From positions 12,152,001 through 12,216,000 of the forward strand of contig NZ_CP022098.1 in the NCBI RefSeq assembly GCF_002305875.1: a stretch of 64,000 bases of DNA, written 5' to 3'. This stretch comes from Cystobacter fuscus (GTDB lineage: Bacteria; Myxococcota; Myxococcia; Myxococcales; Myxococcaceae). Positions 7,684 to 15,852 of this stretch are shown here, in pieces. The notes under the pieces are model-generated. The model saw only the letters and a list, made by a program, of their open reading frames with translations, had not been told where the DNA came from and ran no database searches. How positions within the stretch are numbered: the stretch's first letter is position 1; the number at the start of each line of letters is the position of its first letter. Both the position numbers and the translations under genes were made by a program.

Positions 7684-9108
7684 ATGCAGCCGAACTTGAA
7701 CCGGCTCCTGCGGGCGCTCGCCCGCGAGGGGCTCGATGTGACGTACGACGGTCGTGTCTACACGGTACGCCTCCAGCGGGACGCGCACGCTCCCCCCGCC
7801 GAGGTGCTTCTTCCGCCCGACCTGCCCGTAGAGGGCAAGGCCTTCCAACAACTCGCCGCGCTCGCGGCGCTGAAGCATCCGGACGGAGGCCGTGTGAAGC
7901 ACGTGCGCGCCACGCCGGACTTCCACCCGGGCGACTCCGGAGTGGCCATCGGCTCGGTGGTGCACACGGAGGGGCTGGTGGTGCCCGGCGCGGTGGGCAC
8001 CGACATCAACTGCGGCATGCGTCTGCACGTCGCGGACATTCCCGTGGAGGCCTTCCTCGCCCGCCGCGACGCCTTCGTCGAACGGATGAAGGGCCACTAC
8101 TTCTTCGGCACCCGGGACGTGGCCCTGGGCTCGCGCGCGGTGGAGGCGCTCCTGCGCGACGGCCTGCCGGGTTGGCTCGTGGAAACGCTGGAGCAGCCAC
8201 TGGGCGCGGTGGCGAGGGCGGACCTGGGACAGCTCGATCGGGAGTCCACGCGGGTGCACCTGGGGGGAGCACTCGAGGGAGATCCAGCGTGGGCGCCCAT
8301 GGGGCTGCGCCGCGAGGGCGTGGTGCGAGACCCGGGGCTGGCGACCATCGGCGGGGGCAACCACTTCGTTGAAGTGCAGCGGGTGGAGGCGGTGGTGGAT
8401 CGCGCGCGGGCTTGGCGGTGGGGCGTGCGCGAGGGGCAGCTCGCGTTCATGGTGCACTCCGGCTCGAGGGACCTGGGCAAGCACGTGGGGCTCACGTGGC
8501 AGGAGCGGGCGAGGGCCACGTGGCCGGTGGGGGCGCCCTTCCCGGAGAGCGGAATCCTGCCATTGGCGGATCCGGCGCTGGTGCGCGAGTACCTCCGGGC
8601 CGAGGCCACGGCGGCCAACTATGCCTTCCTCAACCGGCTGCTGTTGGCGGAGCTGTTGCGGCTCACCCTGCGGGAGCTGTTCGGGGACGTGGAGGCGCCG
8701 CTCGTCTACGACGTGCCGCACAACATCACGCTGCCGTGGGAGGGCGGGTGGCTGGCGCGCAAGGGCGCGTGCCCGGCGGAGGAGGAGCAGCCGGTCATCA
8801 TCCCCGGCTCCATGGGGGCCGAGTCCTATCTGATGGTGGGGCTGGGCAATGCGCGGGCGCTGGCGTCGGCGTCGCACGGAGCGGGACGGGCGCGCTCGCG
8901 CTTCTCCATGGCGCGGGGCGGAGCGGATCAGCGGGAGGAGGCGCTGGGGCTGACGGGAGTGGATTGCATCACCTTGCGAGCCGAGCGCCGCATCGAGGAG
9001 GCGCCCGCGGCCTACAAACCGATTGGCCCGGTGGTGGCCTCGCAGGTGGAGGCGGGCATCGTCCGGGAGGTGGCGCGGATGCGCCCGCTGATGACCTTCA
9101 AGGCGTGA
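7684..9108 (+). CDS. rtcB: RtcB-family RNA ligase (3'-phosphate/5'-OH ligase)
   Basis: 474-aa RtcB. RtcB joins RNA 2',3'-cyclic phosphate or 3'-phosphate ends to 5'-OH ends using GTP and Mn2+. Metal and guanylylation residues are present: D107 and C110 in GTDINCGMR, H227 in GGGNHFVE, H258 in HSGSRDLG, H346 in VYDVPHN and the GMP-accepting H398 in SASHGAGRARSR. Length is within the family range of about 400-480. No rtcA, rtcR or archease gene is beside it, so it is not in the E. coli style rtcBA operon and regulation is unknown. It may repair RNA cut by ribonuclease toxins, but that is inference. It converges with the TOPRIM-like gene at 9112, with three bases between stops. Confidence 0.95.
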   Translation: MQPNLNRLLRALAREGLDVTYDGRVYTVRLQRDAHAPPAEVLLPPDLPVEGKAFQQLAALAALKHPDGGRVKHVRATPDFHPGDSGVAIGSVVHTEGLVVPGAVGTDINCGMRLHVADIPVEAFLARRDAFVERMKGHYFFGTRDVALGSRAVEALLRDGLPGWLVETLEQPLGAVARADLGQLDRESTRVHLGGALEGDPAWAPMGLRREGVVRDPGLATIGGGNHFVEVQRVEAVVDRARAWRWGVREGQLAFMVHSGSRDLGKHVGLTWQERARATWPVGAPFPESGILPLADPALVREYLRAEATAANYAFLNRLLLAELLRLTLRELFGDVEAPLVYDVPHNITLPWEGGWLARKGACPAEEEQPVIIPGSMGAESYLMVGLGNARALASASHGAGRARSRFSMARGGADQREEALGLTGVDCITLRAERRIEEAPAAYKPIGPVVASQVEAGIVREVARMRPLMTFKA

Positions 9109-9111
9109 GGC

Positions 9112-9879
9112 TCAAGGCGACGGGGTAAAGGAGGTGGCGCAGGTCCGCTCCAGCGCCGCCGTCAGCTCGTCACACTCCAGGAGCCCATCAACAGCACCCG
9201 TGAAGGACGCCTCGGCCTCGTAGACTTGCCTCGCGGGAAACCCGGAAGAAGCGAGCCGTGCGTTGTGCTTGTCCTTCAAGCACAGCGTCGTCTCCTTGGG
9301 CTGGGTGACTTCATCGAGGCTCGCGCGGTTCTTCTCCCAATCCCCGAGCTGCGTGTGGCACCGACCACAGCCCTCTTCCGCGCAGAGCTGCCATGCCTCG
9401 CGGGTGTGCTGATAGAGCCAGGCCTCGATGCTGTAGAAGGGCACGAGGAGACGCAGGCGCTTCATCCGCGTCTCCACCTCCGCTGGGAGTTGAGAACGCA
9501 CGCCCGCTTCAATAGGCGAGCGCATGCGCGTGAGAAATTCGCGGACGTTCTCGCTCGATTCATGCCGGGACCAGGGCTTGTCTCCATCGATGTGGTAGAG
9601 GACGAAGCCGTGGGGCTTGAGGAGTTCGGTGATGATGCTGCGGATGAGCAATCTACGATTGCGCTCGTCGAGCGGATTGTTGCTCTTCCAGAGGTTGGCG
9701 TGCATGGCGCGACGCGCGCTCTCGTCCTCCAGGGGCTTGAAGTCGATACGGTGGGTCCACACGGCGGGGACGAGCAATTTGAACATCTCCTTCACGAGTG
9801 CGCGCACGGTGTCGTAGGCGCCCGCTCCGGAGTCCTCGGTCAGCACCATGACCGACAGGGTATTGGTGTAGCCGCTCAC
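9112..9879 (-). CDS. TOPRIM-like protein, partner of the second ATPase
   Basis: 255-aa protein whose motif order parallels the gene at 3407 although the sequences are otherwise unlike: early acidic E15 in MVLTED, an acidic pair D98/D100 in LYHIDGD after a hydrophobic strand, then FYSIEAWLYQ (148-157) recalling the EAW signature of DUF4276-like TOPRIM proteins. A small cysteine group (C166, C171, C174, CAEEGCGRC) follows and could bind metal. Its ATG overlaps the ATPase stop as ATGA, so the two are coupled. I infer the effector of a split OLD-like ATPase/nuclease system. It carries no recognised family name for me; assignment to TOPRIM is by motif pattern only. Confidence 0.6.
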   Translation of the reverse strand: MSGYTNTLSVMVLTEDSGAGAYDTVRALVKEMFKLLVPAVWTHRIDFKPLEDESARRAMHANLWKSNNPLDERNRRLLIRSIITELLKPHGFVLYHIDGDKPWSRHESSENVREFLTRMRSPIEAGVRSQLPAEVETRMKRLRLLVPFYSIEAWLYQHTREAWQLCAEEGCGRCHTQLGDWEKNRASLDEVTQPKETTLCLKDKHNARLASSGFPARQVYEAEASFTGAVDGLLECDELTAALERTCATSFTPSP

Positions 9880-11171
9880 CAGAGTCCCTTCGCCTGGAGC
9901 AACTCGCCCACCTGCTGGAAGCCGACCTTGTAGGAGTCGAAGAAATCCTCCGCGGCCTCCTGGGACATGTTCTCCCAGACCATCTGTTCCGAGTTCCTGT
10001 CCCGACTACAGAGGATAAATGTAGATCGGACATCCACTGGAGACTCGAAGCTCAAGTAGTCGAGCAGGAGTGGATTTTGACTGGTCAGAAAGACCTGCCG
10101 TTCACCCAGCAACTCGAAGCAGGCTCGAATCCATTCATGATGAAGCCCATTGACGAGTTCGTCCGCGATGATGGTCGACTTCGCCGAAGCTACATAATGC
10201 ATAAAGGCCAGCATGCGCTTTTGACCATAGCTGAGCATTTTTTCCGACACCCTCCATCCTCCCCGGTGTTGGAAATAAAATCTCAAACCACCCAGATGCA
10301 TGACACCACCTGTCTCTTTTCTGGTCGAGTCCTGCAACTCGAAGATGGCTTCAGCAGATTCAAAGTCGAGAAGCTGAATTGTACGCCTGAGGAACGGAAG
10401 ATCAGCATCCGTCAGGATGTACCGATCTGCTGCCCACTTTTGCGTGGCCTGAGCGGCGAGCTGCTCTTTGAATATATCACTATTGAGCCCCAGGTCTCCA
10501 GATAAAGAGAGCTGTCCATCATCATCCTGCTTCAGTTGAAGCCGATACTTACCAAGTCTGTCAAAATACTCGAGAGCCTCATCAAAGCGGCGCGTCATAG
10601 CCTCGAGGAACAAGCTCATCAAGTTGGAAACTGTATCTTCCAACCCGGGCGCACCTCGACTTAGCAACCATTCCCCCAACCCCGAAACCATCGTCACCCA
10701 AATCCGTGAATGAAAACTCTCAAGAGATACTTCCGATTCTGGTTCATCTATGCGTCGAACCGATCCACTCTTACCCTTAGCATCGACTTTGATTTGAATT
10801 CCTGTGGACTTCTCAAGGAAGACAGCAGTGAGCGACATCTCTGGAGAGCGCAACTCACCTGCAGAGGCCAAGACGTCCGAATACAGAGGTGAAAGGCTCT
10901 TCAGCTCCGAGGGAATAGCTGACCGACTCTCGTTACGCACCGAGACGGTGGCTGACGCCTTGTCCGAAGCCCATTCGTAGGAAATGTCGAATTCTTCATC
11001 CTTGAAGCCAGTAAAATCTGACCTAACGGACGTCGCGATGAGGTTGAGCAGCGTGGTCTTCCCGGTGCCATTCTGTCCGAGCAGCACATTGTGCCCCGCG
11101 TTGAACGTCAGCCGCGTTCCCGGCTTCACCGAGCGGAACTTGTTCACCTGGAGCCACTGGAGCTTGACCAT
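9876..11171 (-). CDS. AAA family ATPase of low GC, partner of TOPRIM-like gene
   Basis: 431-aa SMC/RecF-like ATPase. Walker A GQNGTGKT at 32-39, signature LSYGQKR at 313-319, Walker B STIIADE at 332-338. The switch position usually reading T-H-S-P is TSQNP (363-367), so glutamine replaces the switch histidine. The Walker B glutamate is present, so hydrolysis is still plausible. The middle of the gene, about 10100-11050, is visibly poorer in G and C and has A/T-rich codons unlike both neighbours, a sign of recent acquisition. It starts the two-gene unit and its stop overlaps the start of the TOPRIM-like gene. A phage-defence or other nucleic-acid surveillance role is inferred from the pair architecture. 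Confidence 0.83.
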   Translation of the reverse strand: MVKLQWLQVNKFRSVKPGTRLTFNAGHNVLLGQNGTGKTTLLNLIATSVRSDFTGFKDEEFDISYEWASDKASATVSVRNESRSAIPSELKSLSPLYSDVLASAGELRSPEMSLTAVFLEKSTGIQIKVDAKGKSGSVRRIDEPESEVSLESFHSRIWVTMVSGLGEWLLSRGAPGLEDTVSNLMSLFLEAMTRRFDEALEYFDRLGKYRLQLKQDDDGQLSLSGDLGLNSDIFKEQLAAQATQKWAADRYILTDADLPFLRRTIQLLDFESAEAIFELQDSTRKETGGVMHLGGLRFYFQHRGGWRVSEKMLSYGQKRMLAFMHYVASAKSTIIADELVNGLHHEWIRACFELLGERQVFLTSQNPLLLDYLSFESPVDVRSTFILCSRDRNSEQMVWENMSQEAAEDFFDSYKVGFQQVGELLQAKGLW

Positions 11172-11374
11172 CGGACACCTGATTGCGGCGCAACGCGCCC
11201 ACGGAGGAGAACGCCGAGAATACGTGCCGGTCCTCAGGTGTCCAGCGGCATGCCTCTGTCGGAGGATTCTCGTGGATGACCGCGAACACGACCATGGAGG
11301 CAGGCGGTCCTGACGAATCGGGTGAGTGGTAGCCTACCCTCCAGGATCTCTTCACCGGGAGAAAGGCCGCTGTC

Positions 11375-13075
11375 ATGTCCAAGGAGCCCATGAGTTCCGA
11401 GGTGGCGGGGAGTGTTGGCGCGCGAGGGCTGGCTGGCATGGCGCTCTGCCTGCTGGCCTTCGTGGTGCAGACCGCGTGTGTCACGAACACTTCCCTCGAT
11501 GCATCCCCGGTGGAGACACGCCGCCACCAGCGCGCGACCCACCCGAACAACCCAGCCACGAAGGAACTAGCAGAGAGCGAAGCCAGGAGCACCCACTCGC
11601 GGCCATGGAGCCAACCCAGCAGCGCGAGGGACGTAGACGAGGCGGAACACCGGGAAGGGAGCGCGATTGGCTGGCCGGATGGCGTGGGGGATGGCCGGCC
11701 CCTCACGGTGCCCATCACCCTGGACTACTTCCAGGGCTTCCTCGTGCAGGCCGGGGTGCCCACCACCGCGGTGCCCACGGACGGGCGCACGCTGTCCCCA
11801 AGGCAAGCGCTGGAGCTGGTGCCGCACCTGCTCTCCACGCCGGTGACATTGGGCAACTTCGGCTCGCGACGCATGGCGGCGCACCTGCTCCTGGAAGTGG
11901 CCACGGGTAGAGCTCCGGTGTCCCGCGACGAGTTGCACGCGCGCATGCGGCGCTTCTCTCGGCTGCTGGTGCTCCGCCCGGATGGCTACCTGGTGAAGGC
12001 CACCTCGGGGGTGGCGGTTCAGAAGGCCGGCCAGGTGGTGCTGGCCAATGACGGGACGCTGCGAGCCGGCCGCTTCGAGGTGGGCCCGTTCTACGCGATC
12101 GACGGCGGGCGACTCTTCCCGGTGGATGTAAAGCTCGAGGTGCCGCACGGGGCTCCACCAGCGGGCAGCTACGAGCCGGACGACAACGCCGGGTTCGCGG
12201 TGGCCGAGGGCGCCGTGCTGGCGGTCGTGGACATGGTCGAGGGTCTCTACCGGCTCGTCTTCCACACGGGCGAGACGCTCGAGGGGCTGTCCCAACTCCC
12301 GAGCGCGGTGCGCCAGCTCTACGAGAACTCGCCGCGGCTCTGGGAGGAGTTCCGCCACAAGCCCTATGCGGAGAGGGTGCGCACCGTGTCCCGGCTCGCG
12401 ACGGGCATCGTCCTGACGGTGGGCACCTCGGGAGCAGGGGCCTCGAAGGCCGCATCGTGGGGCGGGAAGCTCGGCGGCATGAGTGTTCCCCTGCTGTCGA
12501 TGTCGGGGGACGGTCTCCTGGCGGTGCGCCTGGTGGCGGTACCCGCGAGAGGTGCCGTGGCCGTGGCGGGCAACGCACTGAGCGCCACCTACGTGCTTCA
12601 CATGGCCAACACGGGAGCCCGGGGCGCTGGGGCCGGTGGTGGGTGGCCTCCAGTGGGTGGGCCCGGGCAGTGGGTGGAGGACACCTCCAGCATGTCCGAG
12701 CAGGCCCGGGACTACCAGGCCCAGGTGACGGGCGCACCCAAGCGATGGGCCTACAGGGTTTGTCGAGACGGTGAGTGCGTGAATTACGACGGCTACGATC
12801 CGCAGACGGGCACCCTGCTCGAAGCCAAGGCACGCGAGTACGACAAGTGGTTCGACGAGAATCTAGATCCTAGATTTGAATACAGGGGTTTGGACAGTAT
12901 GATTGATCAAGCTCGGCGACAGCTACGGGTAGCGGGTGAGTTCCCGCTTCGCTGGCACGTCGCGGAACCACGGATGGTGGATGTGCTCCGTAAGCATTTT
13001 GCTCCACAGGGTTTTCACCGCATAGAAATTGTTTATACGAAGCCCGGAGCCGTGAGGACCGCCACCCATGAGTGA
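11375..13075 (+). CDS. SitA-like lipoprotein toxin with Tox-REase-5-like C-terminal domain
   Basis: 566-aa lipoprotein. A signal peptide ends in a lipobox LAFVVQTAC with C35 as the lipidated residue. The long middle part (about 100-430) is a delivery or scaffold region of unknown fold. Residues about 450-560 (WAYRVCRDGECVNYDGY, LEAKAREYDKWFD, RWHVAEPRMVDVLRKHF, IEIVYTKPG) look like the Tox-REase-5 restriction-endonuclease-fold toxin. In Myxococcus, SitA lipoproteins of this layout are exchanged between cells through TraA-dependent outer-membrane contact and poison non-immune kin. The next gene overlaps by eight bases and looks like an Imm52 immunity gene. The last 230 bases are markedly lower in GC. 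ATG at 11390, preceded by AAGGAG, is an alternative start. Confidence 0.75.
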   Translation: MSKEPMSSEVAGSVGARGLAGMALCLLAFVVQTACVTNTSLDASPVETRRHQRATHPNNPATKELAESEARSTHSRPWSQPSSARDVDEAEHREGSAIGWPDGVGDGRPLTVPITLDYFQGFLVQAGVPTTAVPTDGRTLSPRQALELVPHLLSTPVTLGNFGSRRMAAHLLLEVATGRAPVSRDELHARMRRFSRLLVLRPDGYLVKATSGVAVQKAGQVVLANDGTLRAGRFEVGPFYAIDGGRLFPVDVKLEVPHGAPPAGSYEPDDNAGFAVAEGAVLAVVDMVEGLYRLVFHTGETLEGLSQLPSAVRQLYENSPRLWEEFRHKPYAERVRTVSRLATGIVLTVGTSGAGASKAASWGGKLGGMSVPLLSMSGDGLLAVRLVAVPARGAVAVAGNALSATYVLHMANTGARGAGAGGGWPPVGGPGQWVEDTSSMSEQARDYQAQVTGAPKRWAYRVCRDGECVNYDGYDPQTGTLLEAKAREYDKWFDENLDPRFEYRGLDSMIDQARRQLRVAGEFPLRWHVAEPRMVDVLRKHFAPQGFHRIEIVYTKPGAVRTATHE

Positions 13076-13799
13076 ATCCTACGGAGCTGGAGCCTATTGG
13101 GGGCGTCGCCCTGAGTCGGTCGAAGAGTGCGCTCGACGTGCGGAAACATTCTTCCGGCTCATGGCGGAGTGCCACCCGAACTATGCCCGCTGGTACGAGC
13201 AGAGCAACTCCATCCGGAAAGCGCTGCAGCTCGGCTTCGAGCCTACCCGCGAGACCTTCGTGAGGTTCTTCGGGCGGAAGAAGTACCAGAGCGGGAATGA
13301 CGGGTTTCACTTCAGCGCCTGGACGGGGCGCGAGAAACAAGACCAGGGCGGCATGGTCATGTTCAACTGCGGGTCGAAAGCCGAATTTTCGCCCAACGTG
13401 CTGCGCCTCTTCTTTCCGACTGAACCCCTGGGCCACGAGCGCATGCTCAGCTCGCCAGTTGTCTCCGGCATCATGCGGGCCATGGCCGTGGCCTGGGAGC
13501 CAGAATGGGCCCTCGCGACGGCGGACGGACTGTGGGACCAGCTCTCCAATGGCAGTCGGCTCGGCTGCTTCATCGGCTGGATGACATACTTCTCGCGCGA
13601 ACGTGGGGAAGTTGCACCTCTGCCCGCCCCCGTACGGGTGGAGCCGGTAGGAGACAAGGGCACGCTCGTCATCCTCACCCCGGAACGACTCACCCCGAGC
13701 AATCCCGAACATGTGGCCCTGGCACGGCGCGTCCAGACTCTGCTGGAGGAACAGGGTCTGCTCCGTCTGGTGATTCAACCACGGCCCGCACCCACCTGA
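13068..13799 (+). CDS. Immunity protein, Imm52-like (SitI role)
   Basis: 243-aa soluble protein without signal peptide, starting inside the last codons of the toxin gene. Features fit the Imm52 family, which is known to pair with Tox-REase-5 toxins: an ARRAETFFRLMAECHPNYARWYEQ segment near the N terminus, a FHFSAWTGR strand, and VTILTPERLTPSNPEH-like (LVILTPERLTPSN) toward the C terminus. It should bind and neutralise the upstream nuclease toxin in the cytoplasm. Identification leans on both the pairing and recognised segments. It converges with the kinase gene at 13801 with almost no spacer. Confidence 0.72.
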   Translation: MSESYGAGAYWGRRPESVEECARRAETFFRLMAECHPNYARWYEQSNSIRKALQLGFEPTRETFVRFFGRKKYQSGNDGFHFSAWTGREKQDQGGMVMFNCGSKAEFSPNVLRLFFPTEPLGHERMLSSPVVSGIMRAMAVAWEPEWALATADGLWDQLSNGSRLGCFIGWMTYFSRERGEVAPLPAPVRVEPVGDKGTLVILTPERLTPSNPEHVALARRVQTLLEEQGLLRLVIQPRPAPT

Positions 13800-13800
13800 C

Positions 13801-15222
13801 TCACCGCTCCTCGGGCACTCCAGCATCCACGCTGGTGGGAGCACGCTGCTCCTTCAACACGGGCAGGAAACATCTGCCTTTGTACGCGAACGTCAGGCGT
13901 GGGCAGGTTGGAGATCTCTGCTCGAGCGTACGCCAGCAGGTGCCGGACAGTTCCACCTCGATCCCTTCCGTACAGGGGGCCTGCTTCTGATTCCTCACCG
14001 GGAGCGGTGCCTGCTCGTACCGGGCGGAGCCCGGCGGGTCGACCCGCACATCCGTGGCCCACTTCTCGTCTGGAGCCTGAACACTCGGCGCCTCGGGTGA
14101 AACGCGTACCATGGACACCAGCGCCAACAGCACCACCGCGGCGAGCACGAGCCCCCTGGGCCAGTGGCTCCGCCGCTCCACTCGCGCGGGAACGGGGGGC
14201 GGCGGCGGAGCGATCCAGGAGGGCTTTGGCCTCGGGGGCCGGACGAGGCGCCGCTCGGGACTGCCCCCCTCCTGAGCCGGCGGCACCTCTTCCCACTCGA
14301 AGATGCTCGCGTCCCACGCGGGCGCCCCATCGCTGGCCGCCGCCACCAGCGCCTCGTGCAGCGCCGCGCCACTCGGGTAGCGCTCCGAGGGGTCCTTCGA
14401 CAACAGCCGCACAATCACATCACTCAACGCCCGGGGCACCCGGGGATTGACGAGCACGGGCGCCATCGGCCGCGCCTCGAGGATCGCCATCTGCAACAAG
14501 TCCGCCGGTAGCCCCTCGGGGAAGGGTTGATGCCCGGTGGCCGCTCGGTAAAGACAGACGCCCAGCGCATACAGGTCATCGCCCGGTTGAAAGGCATAAC
14601 GCGCGCCGGGGTGCTCGCGGCTCTTCCACAAAAAGCGCACCGCCTCGGGGGTGAGCAGGTACAGGGTGGCCGGAGGGAGCGGACCCGTGGTGAGCGGTGC
14701 CGCTCCCTCGTACCAGCCCACGCCGAAGTCGAGCAGCACCGGTTGTCCATCCGACTCACGCACCAGGATGTGCTCTGGCTTCAGGTCGCGGTGCAGCACG
14801 CCTCGCGCATGCAGCTCGCCCAGGGTGTTCGCCACCGTCGCCCCCACCTCTGCGAGCCGCCGGAAGGTGGTACCTTCCTTCTCGGCCCACACGTCCAGCG
14901 CCAGACCGGGCACCCAATCCATGACGAAACCCAGACACCCCTCGCGAGGGTGCGGCCAGCGCGTCCAGCCGTGGAACCCCACCACGTGGGGATGCGCCGC
15001 CCGGGTCATCATCAGCTCCACCTCGCGCTCGACCCGTCCGTCGCTCGCGTACCACGCGAACTTGAGCGCGTAGAAGTCCCCCGGGTGCTCCAGGTCCTCC
15101 ACGCGGTAGACGGCGCCCTGGCCTCCCACGCCCAACGGCTCCACCACGCGCCAGCGGCCCACCCGCGTCCCCGGGGCCAGGGCCTCCGGGTACAGCCGCA
15201 CCGTTCCAGGACTCGTGGCCAC
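13801..15222 (-). CDS. Membrane Ser/Thr protein kinase (PknB-like)
   Basis: 473-aa receptor-like kinase. The kinase domain (about 20-290) has the glycine loop GVGGQG (31-36), catalytic lysine K54, HRDLKPEH with D146, and DFG at 165-167, so it should be active. A proline-rich linker (RPPRPKPSW, APPPPPVPARV) leads to a single membrane segment at about 355-375 (GLVLAAVVLLALVSMV). The outer C-terminal part is about 95 residues with four cysteines (C at PCTEG, TCWR, TCPR, RCFLP), a short domain seen at the end of many myxobacterial kinases. Start is GTG at 15222 with GGAGGT seven bases upstream. Substrate unknown. Confidence 0.9.
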   Translation of the reverse strand: MATSPGTVRLYPEALAPGTRVGRWRVVEPLGVGGQGAVYRVEDLEHPGDFYALKFAWYASDGRVEREVELMMTRAAHPHVVGFHGWTRWPHPREGCLGFVMDWVPGLALDVWAEKEGTTFRRLAEVGATVANTLGELHARGVLHRDLKPEHILVRESDGQPVLLDFGVGWYEGAAPLTTGPLPPATLYLLTPEAVRFLWKSREHPGARYAFQPGDDLYALGVCLYRAATGHQPFPEGLPADLLQMAILEARPMAPVLVNPRVPRALSDVIVRLLSKDPSERYPSGAALHEALVAAASDGAPAWDASIFEWEEVPPAQEGGSPERRLVRPPRPKPSWIAPPPPPVPARVERRSHWPRGLVLAAVVLLALVSMVRVSPEAPSVQAPDEKWATDVRVDPPGSARYEQAPLPVRNQKQAPCTEGIEVELSGTCWRTLEQRSPTCPRLTFAYKGRCFLPVLKEQRAPTSVDAGVPEER

Positions 15223-15320
15223 CCGTGCACCTCCGCGCTCGTCCCACCGCCGGGACGAGCGCTCAATACCACGACCTGACGCCGGAGGTCACCTCGTCCG
15301 GCCCACCTCCGGCGGCCGGC

Positions 15321-15740
15321 TCACGGGCACGCGCCCGAGGGAGCGGGCGTGCGGGTGAGCGTGCCGGTCTCGTCGATCCGCGGCGTCAGGCCCGAGATGA
15401 CCCCGGACACGGCGCGCGCCGTGGCGATGAAGGAGCGCGGGCCCGTCACCCCGACCTGGTAGATGAAGCGGCATCCGCCCACCCACGAGCTGTCCGGACC
15501 CGAGGGGCGCGTGCCATCCGTGCAGCCCAGGGGCGCGAAGCCCACCTGCGCCAGGTCCTGTGAATACTTGTCCTTCTCATAGAGCCAGGAGCGCTCCGCC
15601 TCGTACAGCGCCCTCATCTCGCGGATGGCCTCGCCGTCAATGCCTCCACAATCGACGGGCGGGCCCTCCGCCATCGCCACCGCGCTCCACGACCCGCACA
15701 GCGCGCCCACCACGGACAGCCACCGCATCGAATGACGCAT
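15321..15740 (-). CDS. Secreted PilA-C-terminus-like protein without prepilin leader
   Basis: 139-aa exported protein. Signal peptide MRHSMRWLSVVGALCGSW with probable cleavage after SAVAMA. The mature part resembles the globular C-terminal region of myxobacterial PilA: AIREMRALYEAERSWLYEKDKYS, then QVGFAPLGC, matching the pilin pattern of an ALYTAEKS-like helix, EKDRYS and GFAP. It lacks the FTLIE leader and N-terminal assembly helix, so it cannot be a pilus subunit of the usual type and is probably a free periplasmic or secreted protein. Start at 15740 follows GAGGGGG in the mRNA; upstream in-frame starts have no such site. Confidence 0.65.
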   Translation of the reverse strand: MRHSMRWLSVVGALCGSWSAVAMAEGPPVDCGGIDGEAIREMRALYEAERSWLYEKDKYSQDLAQVGFAPLGCTDGTRPSGPDSSWVGGCRFIYQVGVTGPRSFIATARAVSGVISGLTPRIDETGTLTRTPAPSGACP

Positions 15741-15852
15741 CAGGTGCACCCCCTCTTGTTTCATCGCGAGCGCAGTAGACAGCCGCACTCGCCAGGGGTT
15801 CCAAGCAAAAGCGCCGCGCGGGGAGCGACTTCCGTGTGACGGCGGCGAGGAC

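Noticed and set aside
11172-11374. Small minus-strand gene upstream of the second ATPase
   Set aside because: A frame reading MVVFAVIHENPPTEACRWTP is open but overlaps the ATPase start, has no ribosome binding site and no family resemblance.
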